Positions 53,685 through 62,335 of a DNA stretch of 64,000 nt are shown here, piece after piece. The DNA comes from Actinomycetes bacterium (lineage in GTDB: Bacteria; Actinomycetota; Actinomycetes; Actinomycetales; Demequinaceae), in the NCBI GenBank assembly GCA_023442845.1, contig JAEZXC010000066.1:1-64000 (forward strand), read 5' to 3'. The position numbers were made by a program, and so were the translations under genes. Under the pieces are notes generated by a model. It was not told the origin of the DNA. It did not search any database and saw nothing but the letters and a program-made list of their open reading frames with translations. Each line of letters starts with the position of its first letter. The first letter of the stretch is position 1.

Positions 53685-55487
53685 CTACTCCCGCGTAGCC
53701 TCGCGGGTCGCAGCCGAGTCGATGAGCGCGACGGCATCCGGCGGAAGTTCGGTAAGTGGGGCGGGGGAGTTGTCGGCACCAAACACGGCGATGACCCGTC
53801 CCGCGAGAGGCATTGGGTCAACGGAGAGGTTCGCATGGACCTCCACAGGGCCGGTCATGACCAGTTGGCGCGGAGCGACCTCGTGCGCTCCCACTGGAAA
53901 CTGTCGCCATGCATCAGGGTCGAGCGTGGACTGCCGGGCGGACATCACCTCGGTAAACCACTGCTCAATGGCGCGCTGGCTCGCGTGAGAGGCGGCGATA
54001 CCGCTGCCAAGTTTGGACCGCATGAAGGTGTCTCGGTCCTGCGGATCCGGAACCTGGATATCCCCGCCATACAGCGCTTCCCAGCCGTGACCAGCGAATT
54101 CGGTCATACGGCCTTGGGAAACCGCGGTTCCAAGAGGTTCTGCGTGGTCGGTGAAGAACATGAACGGCCGGGTCTCGCCGTACTCCTCACCCATGAAGAG
54201 CATGGGCGTAAATGGGCTGAGGAGCACGAGAGCAAGTGACGCTGCTTGTGCACCTGGGCTGAGGGACGATGCAGGCCTGTCTCCGAGGGCGCGGTTGCCC
54301 ACCTGATCGTGGTTCGATGCGAACACGACGAAACGGCGACGGTCCATGTCGGGAGGCACCGGAGCACCCCATCGGCGGCCGCGGAAGGTTGACATCGTGC
54401 CGTTGTGAACGAAGACCTCGCGGAGTGCTTTGTCGAGGGTCTCGATCGAACCGAAGTCGACGTAGTAGCCGTGTCGCTCGCCGGTGAGATAGGCGTGGAG
54501 TGCGTGGTGGACGTCATCGGCCCACTGACCGGTCATCCCTCGCCCCGGCGTGCCATCCGAGGCAGTTTCTCCAATGGGCGTCACGGTCGCGGGGAGATTC
54601 TCGTCCGACTCGGCGACAAGTGAGAGAGGACGACCGAGGCGCTTCGATAGTTCCGCAGTCCGTGACGACAACTCCGCGAGGATGTGGACGGGGGAGTCGT
54701 CGACAAGTGCGTGAACAGCATCAAGCCTCAACGCGTCAATGTGGAAGTCGGTGAACCAGCGCAGTGCATTGTCAACGATGAACTCGCGTGCACCCTCGGA
54801 ACCGTCCTGGTCGAGGTTGACAGCCCAGCCCCACGGAGTCTCGTGGGCATCGGTGAAGTACGGGCCGTATTGCCCGAGGTAGTTCCCGTCTGGGCCGAGG
54901 TGGTTGTAGACCACGTCGAGGCACACGCCAATGCCGACGCGGTGTGCGGCATCAACGAATCGTTGCAGCGCCGCGGGGCCTCCGTACGCGTCGTGCACGG
55001 CGTACAGTGCGACGCCGTCGTAGCCCCATCCGCGGTTGCCGGGGAAGGCGGCGAGCGGCATGAGTTCGATCATCTCGATGCCCTTGCGTGCGAGGTCCTC
55101 CAGTTGGTGCCCCACCAGCGCATCGAGGGTGCCAGCAACGGTGAACGTGCCGACATGAAGCTCATACGTCACTGCGCCCCGAGCGTCGCGTCCCTGCCAC
55201 CCCGCGTCGCCCCAACGGTGTGCGGCGGCGTCAAAGACTCGCGAAAAGCCGTGAACTCCATGTGGCTGCCACGGGCTACGGGGATCGGGAAATGGGCCAG
55301 CGTCGTCGACACTAAAGGCATAATCCGTGCCCGCAGGCAATGCGGGACCGCTCCACCAGCCCCCCGCCTCGCGTGCCATCTCATGTGTGCTGGCAACAGC
55401 GTCGGCCGGCAATCCTGGCGCCCGCACGTGAACAGCGACGTGCGATGCCCGCGGTGCCCACACCCTCACGGCCTTGTTCTCGATCAC
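53685..55487 (-). CDS. treZ: Malto-oligosyltrehalose trehalohydrolase TreZ
   Basis: GH13 enzyme of 600 residues that releases trehalose from maltooligosyltrehalose. It has an N-terminal carbohydrate-binding-like region, then the TIM barrel with DVVYNHLGPDGN, the nucleophile segment ALRLDAVHAL, the acid/base VAESDEN and the substrate-binding SNHDQVGNR. The GTG start at 55487 overlaps the TreY stop by four bases (GTGA); the open frame upstream lies within treY. No signal peptide, hence cytoplasmic. Confidence 0.95.
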   Translation of the reverse strand: MIENKAVRVWAPRASHVAVHVRAPGLPADAVASTHEMAREAGGWWSGPALPAGTDYAFSVDDAGPFPDPRSPWQPHGVHGFSRVFDAAAHRWGDAGWQGRDARGAVTYELHVGTFTVAGTLDALVGHQLEDLARKGIEMIELMPLAAFPGNRGWGYDGVALYAVHDAYGGPAALQRFVDAAHRVGIGVCLDVVYNHLGPDGNYLGQYGPYFTDAHETPWGWAVNLDQDGSEGAREFIVDNALRWFTDFHIDALRLDAVHALVDDSPVHILAELSSRTAELSKRLGRPLSLVAESDENLPATVTPIGETASDGTPGRGMTGQWADDVHHALHAYLTGERHGYYVDFGSIETLDKALREVFVHNGTMSTFRGRRWGAPVPPDMDRRRFVVFASNHDQVGNRALGDRPASSLSPGAQAASLALVLLSPFTPMLFMGEEYGETRPFMFFTDHAEPLGTAVSQGRMTEFAGHGWEALYGGDIQVPDPQDRDTFMRSKLGSGIAASHASQRAIEQWFTEVMSARQSTLDPDAWRQFPVGAHEVAPRQLVMTGPVEVHANLSVDPMPLAGRVIAVFGADNSPAPLTELPPDAVALIDSAATREATRE

Positions 55488-58000
55488 CGGCGCTCCAAGA
55501 GGGCCACGGGGTGGGTCTTCAGGAGCGTGGCAAGTCCAACAGTGCCGCCCTCGACTTCGGCACCCGTGAGAACGTCCTGCCACTGTCCATCAGGCAACGT
55601 GACGGTGTGATCACTCCAACCACCAAGCCGTTCAAGCTCAATGCCGAGCCGTGTCGCGACCGTGATGACGCGCGGCTCGTCCTCTTCGGTCCGGGCGAAG
55701 ACGACGGCATGGCCGCTCGAGGACGGCAGTGGCACGTATCCCGCGTTGACGCCGACGAACGCCTGTGGATGTGCTCGACGTGCGTGGAGCGCCGCTGTTG
55801 TCACGTGCATCTTCTCGTCATTGAGTGAACGGGGCTTCGCGCCTCGCGACAACTTGGCAAGGTCCGCTGCGAGACCGGCAGTGTCAATGGGGCGGCGGTT
55901 ATCAGGGTCCACTAAGAGCGGCCGGACGATTTCGGTTCCCTGGAAGATGTCAGGGACGCCGGGCATCGTGAGATGAATGAGCTTCTGCGAGAGGATCGCC
56001 ACGCGAGCGCCCTCATTTGTGAGCGCGGTCCATTCGGCGACTAGTTCGCGAACGGCGGGGTCGGCGTGAGTTGCTTGGGCGAACCACTGGACGGCCGTCT
56101 CGTACGGTTCGTTCACCCGGACCCAACTCGTATGAGTCTTGGCCTCGCGCATCGCCTTCGTCAGGTAGCCCTCAAGGCGGTCCCACTCCATGAGATCGCC
56201 ATCGGCGGACACGGTGCCCACGAGCGTCTGCCACCACAAGTTCTCCATGCGCCCGTCAATTTCCGTCGGTCGCATCTCGGCCGTTGCGGCACGGACACGC
56301 GCCAACCATGCATCCCACTGCTCGGGCACCTCGCTCAACACACCGAGGCGTGCGCGAATGTCCTCAGAGCGCTTCGTGTCGTGCGTGGTGAGTGTCGTCA
56401 TCGCGTGGGGGTAGGTCATCTGTTGCTCAGCAACCCACGCGTGGAACGACGACGGAGCGAGAGCGAAACGGCCAGCAGGCGAGCCGACCTCACATAACGG
56501 GAGCAAATGAGTCCATCGGTAGTACGCGGTGTCTTCCACCCCCTTCGCCATCACCGCACCACAGGCCTGCTGGAAGCGCGTAATGAGTTCGGCGCGCTGC
56601 GAATCGTGCGTGCGCCCCGCAGAGCCCACTTCGAGACCTTTGAGAAGATCGACCACCACGTCGAGCGTCTCGTGACGCTCCTCGTCGAGGAGTGCCCGGG
56701 CGCGAGTCGCTGCATGGTCAATGGCCTCGAGTGACGCCGGTTTTGCGGGCGTGCCGGGAACAACGTATGCGCGGTAACGCCCAAAAGTGACGAGCATCGT
56801 GCGCAGGCAGTCATAGAGAGCGGCCCAGGTGTGGTCACGCAGGCGCACGTCCGTGCGGCACACGTCGTGGGCGAGAGTCGCGAGGCGACGAGCCTCGGAC
56901 GTGAGTGAGTCCGCCACAATCTCGCGCTTCGCTTCATCAATCAGTCGAGGAAGAGCGCCCATCGCGTCGCCCGTAAGTTGATACAGAGTGCCTGCGAGAG
57001 GCGCCGAGCCGGCGGCGTCTCGCAAGAGCGCTCCGATACGCCAGGAGGCGTCATAGCCTGTCGTGCCTGCTGTCTTCCACGATGAGGGCAGTCGTTCCTC
57101 GTCTTCGAGAATCTTCTCGACGACGATCCATGCACCGTGAGTTGCTTCCGCCAGTTGGGCAATGTAACCAGCGGGGTCGGCAAGTCCGTCTGGATGGTCG
57201 ATCCGAAGTCCGTCGAGAGTGCCGTCGGCGACGAGGTCGATGATTGTCCGGTGGGTCGCCTCAAAGACGTCAGGGTCCTCCACGCGCACTGCGACCAAGG
57301 AGCCGACGTCAAAGAAGCGGCGGTAGTTCAGCTCCTCGTTTGCGACACGCCAGTAGGCGAGGCGGTAATGCTGCTCGGTGACGAGCGCATCGAGAGGCAG
57401 ATTCTCCGTGCCCTCGCGAACGGGCAGCACATGGTCGAAGTAGCGCAACACCGGCACCTCGCCGGCGTCGCTGAATCCAGGCACGACCATCGCATCAAGG
57501 GTGAGCTCGCCTCGCGCGAGGATCGTGCCGATGCGGTCTCCGAGCACGGGCATGAGGACGCCGTCGTGGCTTGACCAGTCAACGTCGAACCAATGGGCGT
57601 ACGGTGAGTTCTCGCCCTCAGCAAGCACTGACCACAACGCGCGGTTGTGATATACGGGCGTCGGGACGGCCATGTGATTGGGCACCACATCCGCGATGAG
57701 TCCAAGCCCCTTGCTGTGCGCGGCATGTGCCAACGACCGCAACGCCTCCACCCCGCCGAGCGAGGCGGCAATCTGAGAGTGATCGACCACATCGTAGAAG
57801 TGCGTCGATCCGGGAGCGGCCGTGAGGATGGGGGAGAGGTAGAGGTGACTGACGCCAAGCGACGCGTAGTACGACAGGTGAGCCTCAGCGTCGGCAAAGG
57901 TGAAGTCTGGGGTTAACTGAAGTCGATATGTCGACAACGGCACCACAGCGTCTCCACGATGCCCAAGGCGCTTCGTGCGTTCGTGAACAATGTCGGCCAT
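55484..58000 (-). CDS. treY: Malto-oligosyltrehalose synthase TreY
   Basis: GH13 enzyme of 838 residues that isomerises the reducing end of maltodextrins to a trehalose unit; with TreZ it makes trehalose without UDP-glucose. The family start PLSTYRLQLTPDFTFADA is near residue 21, with YLSPILTAAPGSTHFYDV and DVVPNHMA following. The barrel carries GLRIDHPDGLADP and VEKILEDEE, and DTKRSEDIRAR lies further on. The ATG at 58000 is preceded by GAGAGGGTGG. It is the first gene of the treY-treZ operon; no treX (debranching) gene is in the window. Confidence 0.95.
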   Translation of the reverse strand: MADIVHERTKRLGHRGDAVVPLSTYRLQLTPDFTFADAEAHLSYYASLGVSHLYLSPILTAAPGSTHFYDVVDHSQIAASLGGVEALRSLAHAAHSKGLGLIADVVPNHMAVPTPVYHNRALWSVLAEGENSPYAHWFDVDWSSHDGVLMPVLGDRIGTILARGELTLDAMVVPGFSDAGEVPVLRYFDHVLPVREGTENLPLDALVTEQHYRLAYWRVANEELNYRRFFDVGSLVAVRVEDPDVFEATHRTIIDLVADGTLDGLRIDHPDGLADPAGYIAQLAEATHGAWIVVEKILEDEERLPSSWKTAGTTGYDASWRIGALLRDAAGSAPLAGTLYQLTGDAMGALPRLIDEAKREIVADSLTSEARRLATLAHDVCRTDVRLRDHTWAALYDCLRTMLVTFGRYRAYVVPGTPAKPASLEAIDHAATRARALLDEERHETLDVVVDLLKGLEVGSAGRTHDSQRAELITRFQQACGAVMAKGVEDTAYYRWTHLLPLCEVGSPAGRFALAPSSFHAWVAEQQMTYPHAMTTLTTHDTKRSEDIRARLGVLSEVPEQWDAWLARVRAATAEMRPTEIDGRMENLWWQTLVGTVSADGDLMEWDRLEGYLTKAMREAKTHTSWVRVNEPYETAVQWFAQATHADPAVRELVAEWTALTNEGARVAILSQKLIHLTMPGVPDIFQGTEIVRPLLVDPDNRRPIDTAGLAADLAKLSRGAKPRSLNDEKMHVTTAALHARRAHPQAFVGVNAGYVPLPSSSGHAVVFARTEEDEPRVITVATRLGIELERLGGWSDHTVTLPDGQWQDVLTGAEVEGGTVGLATLLKTHPVALLERR

Positions 58001-58120
58001 GCCACCCTCTCGTCGCGAACATTCATCATGTCAGAACGGCACAAGTGGTGGCTTTGATTCCGCGTGCTGACGCGTATCGGCGAGGGTGGAGATGGCACGA
58101 GACGTGCCGGTCACTACTGG

Positions 58121-58192
58121 TGGGCGATACTGGGTTCGAACCAGTGACCTCTTCCGTGTCAGGGAAGCGCGCTACCGCTGCGCCAATCGCCC
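58121..58192 (-). tRNA. tRNA-Val (anticodon GAC)
   Basis: 72-base cloverleaf on the minus strand, acceptor GGGCGAT/ATCGCCC, anticodon stem CTTCC/GGAAG with loop CTGACAC giving GAC, T-loop GGTTCGAAC. The last of three tRNAs in the cluster (Gly-Cys-Val in transcription order). Almost identical in inverse orientation to the tRNA at 60,522-60,593. Confidence 0.96.
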
Positions 58193-58197
58193 GTGCG

Positions 58198-58268
58198 AGG
58201 TGGGTACGGGATTCGAACCCGTGTATACGGCTTTGCAGGCCGCTGCCTCGCCTCTCGGCCAACCCACC
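58198..58268 (-). tRNA. tRNA-Cys (anticodon GCA)
   Basis: 71-base cloverleaf, acceptor GGTGGGT/ACCCACC with discriminator U, D arm TGGCCGAGAGGC, anticodon loop CTGCAAA (GCA). The U73 discriminator is the expected tRNA-Cys identity element. Five bases separate it from tRNA-Val. Confidence 0.95.
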
Positions 58269-58303
58269 GCAGATCCAATACCCGGTTAGGCATCGGCCCT
58301 TCG

Positions 58304-58376
58304 AGCGGACGACGGGATTCGAACCCGCGACCCTCACCTTGGCAAGGTGATGCTCTACCAACTGAGCCACGTCCGC
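58304..58376 (-). tRNA. tRNA-Gly (anticodon GCC)
   Basis: 73-base cloverleaf, acceptor GCGGACG/CGTCCGC with discriminator U, anticodon stem TCACC/GGTGA, loop TTGCCAA (GCC), T-loop GGTTCGAAT. First gene of the Gly-Cys-Val cluster. Confidence 0.95.
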
Positions 58377-58502
58377 ACGCCGGAAACGTTGTTCCCGAGC
58401 GAGTAGAGACTCTAGCCCATGGCGAGGCTCGCGTCCAAATCAGGCACCGAGGTATTTCGACCGAGACGGGCCTCGACTGGGTGAGGCGTTAAGTTGGGCG
58501 CC

Positions 58503-59603
58503 ATGACGCGCGATCGGTTGCATTTGAGCGACGGTGACGCCGCTTTCCGCGGGGTGCGCGCGCGTGGCGTCATCGACTATATCGATGCACGGCAAGACGG
58601 TGACCGACTTGCCGACGGTGGGTTCTGGGTGGTCGTCGCTCAGTTTGACGGCACGATCGATGCGTGGCGCTTTGCCGAGGTCGACTACTGCGAGGTGCAA
58701 CCCGAAAGTCGCGGTAGCGCTCAACAGTGGAAGGGTCCGGCGAGGTCGGCATGGCGCAGTTCGCTCGACCATGACGCCTACGTCGCAGGTGTTGAGGCCA
58801 TCAGGCGGGAAATCCGTGACGGCGAGGTCTATCAAGTGAACCTGTGCCGGGTTCTCGAGGCGCCGCTGCCGGCCGCAGCGGCTGGGCCAGACGCGACCGC
58901 GCTATCTCATCTGCTCGCTCGCGGCAATCCCGCCCGGTTCGCGTCCCGCATCGCGATCCCCAGCACGCCGCATCGGCCAGGTGCCTGGGTCGTCTCAGCT
59001 TCTCCCGAACTTTATCTTCGCGTTGAAGGTGACCACGTGCTGTCGTCTCCGATCAAAGGCACAGCGGCGCCAGGCGTCGGGATGCTCCCCAAGGACGAAG
59101 CCGAGAACGTCATGATCACCGATCTCATTCGCAACGATCTGTCACACGTTGCTCAACCGGGAACGGTCGAGGTGCCTGAGTTGCTGGGGCTTCACGAGCA
59201 TCCCGGTTTGGTGCACTTGCAATCCACAGTTTCGGCAAAGCTCTCCGCCGAGTATGTGTGGACGGCCCAGATGTGGCCTGCTCTGTTGCGCGGGACGTTC
59301 CCGCCCGGTTCAGTCAGCGGCGCCCCAAAAGAGGCTGCGCTGCGCATCATTGCACGCGAGGAGACGGCGCCGCGGGGACCGTATTGCGGCGCGATCGGTT
59401 GGATTGACGCCGATCGCAAGGAAGCGGAACTGGCCGTCGCAATTCGGACATTTTGGTGGGACGACGCCGAGGGTGGCACTTTGCGATTTGGCACTGGAGC
59501 AGGCATTACGTGGGGATCCGAGCCGCAAGCCGAATGGGACGAGACCGAGCTCAAGGCGTCCAGGTTGATCGCTCTTGCCTCGATGGACACAATGAGTCCA
59601 TGA
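58503..59603 (+). CDS. pabB: Aminodeoxychorismate synthase component I (PabB)
   Basis: Chorismate-utilising enzyme of 366 residues. Motifs include GEVYQVNLCRVLEAPL, SPIKGTAAPG (the PIKGT motif typical of PabB), NVMITDLIRNDLSHV and FPPGSVSGAPKEAALRI. It makes 4-amino-4-deoxychorismate for folate synthesis with a separately encoded glutaminase (PabA not in window). The N-terminal half is short, as in PabB proteins lacking the anthranilate-synthase extension. I start at the ATG at 58503. Coupled by ATGA overlap to pabC. Confidence 0.9.
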   Translation: MTRDRLHLSDGDAAFRGVRARGVIDYIDARQDGDRLADGGFWVVVAQFDGTIDAWRFAEVDYCEVQPESRGSAQQWKGPARSAWRSSLDHDAYVAGVEAIRREIRDGEVYQVNLCRVLEAPLPAAAAGPDATALSHLLARGNPARFASRIAIPSTPHRPGAWVVSASPELYLRVEGDHVLSSPIKGTAAPGVGMLPKDEAENVMITDLIRNDLSHVAQPGTVEVPELLGLHEHPGLVHLQSTVSAKLSAEYVWTAQMWPALLRGTFPPGSVSGAPKEAALRIIAREETAPRGPYCGAIGWIDADRKEAELAVAIRTFWWDDAEGGTLRFGTGAGITWGSEPQAEWDETELKASRLIALASMDTMSP

Positions 59604-60481
59604 ACGCTGTCGTGTGGTTCGATGGAGACCTCAAGGAAGCAGACGAGCCGATCGTCTCGGCCCACAACCATGGCCTGACCGTTGGCGACGGCGTCTTCGA
59701 GACTCTTGCAGTGCGCCGCGGTGAACCGTTCGCGCTCACCCGTCACCTCGTCCGCCTGCAGTACTCGATGGACCGCATGGGAATGGCGGGCATTGACATG
59801 GCGACCGTGCGCGACGGCGTGGCGGCGGTGATGGACGCTCGCGCAGGTGACGTTCAACGAATTCGCATCACCGTGATCTCCGGGCCTGGGCCGATGAGTT
59901 CGGTACGGGGACAGTCGCCTCCGAACATTGTCATTTGGGGCGGCCCATCCACCATCCCGCTGGAATGCCGTGCGGTACGGGCACCGTGGAAGCGGAACGA
60001 GCGCTCCGCGATTGCTGGGGTGAAGTCCACGTCCTACGCCGAGAACGTCGTGATGGCCAATTACGCCGCGGCTCGGGATGCGGACGAGGCGCTGATGTCG
60101 AACACCTTTGGTTTTCTGTGCGAGGGGACGGGCACAAACGTCCTCATCGAAACGGGTGGGGAGATCCTTACTCCGCCACTATCGTCCGGATGCCTTGCAG
60201 GAATCACACGCGGACTCGCTCTCGAGTGGGGCGCCCGAGCAGGAATCCGCATCCGGGTGGCTGCTCCAACCGAACTACCGATGTCGGTACTTGATGACGT
60301 TATTGCGGGCCATGCCTTTGCTGCCGTCACTTCGTCAACCCGTAACGTCCAGCACGTCGTTTCACTCGACGGACTTGACGTGGGGCGTGGCCCTCTCCTC
60401 ACCCAACTTGCCTCAGTTTTCGAGGAGCAGGCCGACGCTCACCTCGATCCGGCGCCACCGCGCCAGCGTCACCTCGTGTGA
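59600..60481 (+). CDS. pabC: Aminodeoxychorismate lyase (PabC), class IV PLP enzyme
   Basis: Fold-type IV pyridoxal-phosphate enzyme of 293 residues. The DGVFETLAVRRGEPF motif and the PLP lysine (about Lys142, GVKSTSYAENVV), plus CEGTGTNVLIETGG and the SGCLAGITRGLALE stretch, fit the aminodeoxychorismate lyase/branched-chain aminotransferase family. Adjacency to pabB favours 4-aminobenzoate formation; D-amino acid transaminase activity is the main alternative. Confidence 0.88.
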   Translation: MNAVVWFDGDLKEADEPIVSAHNHGLTVGDGVFETLAVRRGEPFALTRHLVRLQYSMDRMGMAGIDMATVRDGVAAVMDARAGDVQRIRITVISGPGPMSSVRGQSPPNIVIWGGPSTIPLECRAVRAPWKRNERSAIAGVKSTSYAENVVMANYAAARDADEALMSNTFGFLCEGTGTNVLIETGGEILTPPLSSGCLAGITRGLALEWGARAGIRIRVAAPTELPMSVLDDVIAGHAFAAVTSSTRNVQHVVSLDGLDVGRGPLLTQLASVFEEQADAHLDPAPPRQRHLV

Positions 60482-60521
60482 CGAAGAGCGTCCGGCACCC
60501 GCTAGGATGGTGGACGCTTCA

Positions 60522-60593
60522 GGGCGATTGGCGCAGGGGTAGCGCGCTTCCTTCACACGGAAGAGGTCACTGGTTCGATCCCAGTATCGCCCA
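60522..60593 (+). tRNA. tRNA-Val (anticodon CAC)
   Basis: 72-base cloverleaf on the plus strand, acceptor GGGCGAT/ATCGCCC, anticodon loop TTCACAC (CAC). It differs from the GAC isoacceptor at 58,121-58,192 at four positions, including the wobble base. Transcribed alone ahead of the diguanylate cyclase gene. Confidence 0.95.
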
Positions 60594-60680
60594 CACTTTT
60601 GGCGGTAACCCGCGCCGGTCACGGCAGTCCTCTCATTTCGGCGGTTCCGGTGACGATAGTCATGTCGGAAGGGTTCAAAT

Positions 60681-62147
60681 GTGACGCCCAACATGAAGCG
60701 GGTTGCCCAAGTCGCCATTGTTGCCGCCGTGGCACTGTTAGCCCTCGCCGTCATTCGCCTCCAGGTACCGCAGACCGTCGGCTTTGTCCTCGACGGAGCG
60801 GCCGCGTTTGGTACGGCGGTTGCGTTTCATTTCGCCAGCCGACGCGCGACGCGGGTTCGGAGTCTGCGTTCATGGCGCCTGCAACGGGCCGCTGCGAGCG
60901 TCTGGGTCGTCGCCGCACTATTGCTCGCCGCGGACGTGCCGCCGGTATACGCCGCCATTGTTCGCTTCATTGCCGTCGGCTGCACCGCGACTGCCTGGTG
61001 GTTGGCGTCGTACTCAGGAGACGTATGGTCTCGTGTACGTATGGCCGTCGATGGCGGCATCGCGGTGAGTTCGCTTTTCGTCGCGACGTGGTCTGTTCTC
61101 TTAATCCACGTGTGGCACGACGCCGGCGGCGGGTTTGCCGGTGTACTTGGCCTTGTCATTGGCTTCCTCACCGTATGCGTCGCGTTGTTCGCCGCAGCGG
61201 TGGCCGTCACCGAGTTTCGTAGCCGACATCGCGCCATGCCCCTGCTTTCCGCTACGGCGCTGATGGTCCTCGCGGCGTCAGATCTCTTGTATGCGGGCGG
61301 CGAGACACCACTGTGGGCCGTCGGCTGGTTGCTGTGGAGCTTCGCCACATTGACGTATCAGGGGACAGCGGCCCGTAACGAAGTGGTGAGTACCCGCCAG
61401 CGTTTCATTTACGCCCCGTACATCTTTGTTGCGCCGGCCGCCGTGGCGATGGCCTTTGAACGGGACAACGGCGTCGCCTTGCCCGTCGCGATCGCGGCAG
61501 GCGGAATGGTAGTGCTCCTGTTGGTGCGCCAACACGTCACCTTGCTTGAGAATGCCGTGCTCGTTGACAAGCTCGCCGAGACGCAACGGATGCTTCGCCA
61601 CCAGGCCACTCACGATCACCTCACGGGTCTCGCTGGACGCGTAGTCCTGTGGGAACGACTTGCTCAACTCCGTGAGGGCGAAGAGGACGTGCCCGTGAGC
61701 GTTGCGCTACTTTTCGTTGACCTGGACGACTTCAAGTCGGTTAACGACCGTCATGGGCACGCTACGGGCGACCACGTCCTCGTTGAGACTGCGCAGCGCA
61801 TCACGCACGCACTGCATGATTACGGTGACAACGCACTTGGTGTGCGGATGAGCGGGGACGAGTTCGCCGTACTCCTCGTCGGGGAGCCCGCGCTTGACGC
61901 ACCCGGGGTGGCGCGCGCCATCCTCGGACACGTACAGCGCCCAATCAGCGTTAATGACTTCGAGGTGACGGTGGGCGCAAGCGTCGGTGTCTCGGCGGCG
62001 TCGAGCCGTGCCCTCGATCCGTCAGAACTCCTCCGATCCGCCGATGAGGCGATGTATGCGATCAAGCATCGCGGAAAGAACGGCGTGGCGATCTCACGCC
62101 CGATCAACGCCGCAAGCGGCGGCGTCGATCCCGTTATCGATGAGTAA
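60681..62147 (+). CDS. Membrane-anchored GGDEF diguanylate cyclase
   Basis: Protein of 488 residues: about nine hydrophobic segments (about residues 5-295), a short coiled linker (ENAVLVDKLAETQRM) and a GGDEF domain. The signature reads MSGDEF, at residues 391-395, with Ser for the first Gly; the upstream DLDDFKSVNDRHGHATGD holds the substrate/metal aspartates. No RxxD inhibitory site is present five residues before the signature. Likely makes c-di-GMP in response to a membrane-sensed cue, though the Ser substitution leaves activity open. The GTG start at 60681 has GGAAGGG 8-10 bases upstream. The glycosyltransferase follows on the same strand. Confidence 0.88.
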   Translation: MTPNMKRVAQVAIVAAVALLALAVIRLQVPQTVGFVLDGAAAFGTAVAFHFASRRATRVRSLRSWRLQRAAASVWVVAALLLAADVPPVYAAIVRFIAVGCTATAWWLASYSGDVWSRVRMAVDGGIAVSSLFVATWSVLLIHVWHDAGGGFAGVLGLVIGFLTVCVALFAAAVAVTEFRSRHRAMPLLSATALMVLAASDLLYAGGETPLWAVGWLLWSFATLTYQGTAARNEVVSTRQRFIYAPYIFVAPAAVAMAFERDNGVALPVAIAAGGMVVLLLVRQHVTLLENAVLVDKLAETQRMLRHQATHDHLTGLAGRVVLWERLAQLREGEEDVPVSVALLFVDLDDFKSVNDRHGHATGDHVLVETAQRITHALHDYGDNALGVRMSGDEFAVLLVGEPALDAPGVARAILGHVQRPISVNDFEVTVGASVGVSAASSRALDPSELLRSADEAMYAIKHRGKNGVAISRPINAASGGVDPVIDE

Positions 62148-62335
62148 CCACTGGGTACTTGAGCCCCGATCTATCGGCGTTTCGGCCTCAACACGCCGGT
62201 TTTCCAGCGAAAAGCGTGTCAAGGCACTGATCAGCACCCGATAAACTCACTGTGAGGAAGATCACATATCAAGTGATGCGTCTCAGCTGAGGGGACTTCG
62301 GTCCCGCCATACGGGTAACCGACAGGAGTGCAGGG
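62148..62335 (+). promoter_or_regulatory. Structured leader before the glycosyltransferase gene
   Basis: The 188-base gap contains several small stems within about 65 bases: ATCAC/GTGAT, the palindrome CTCAGCTGAG, GGGAC-TTCG-GTCCC (UUCG tetraloop) and then ACGGGTAACCGACAGG leading into the AGGAG site. The run resembles a structured 5' untranslated region. A c-di-GMP riboswitch was considered because of the neighbours; the hallmark CGCAAAGC segment of GEMM-I is absent, so I leave the type open. Confidence 0.35.

Noticed and set aside
62240..62335. c-di-GMP-I (GEMM) riboswitch call
   Set aside because: The P2 loop and the CGCAAAGC receptor region that define GEMM-I are not present, so I reported only an unclassified structured leader.
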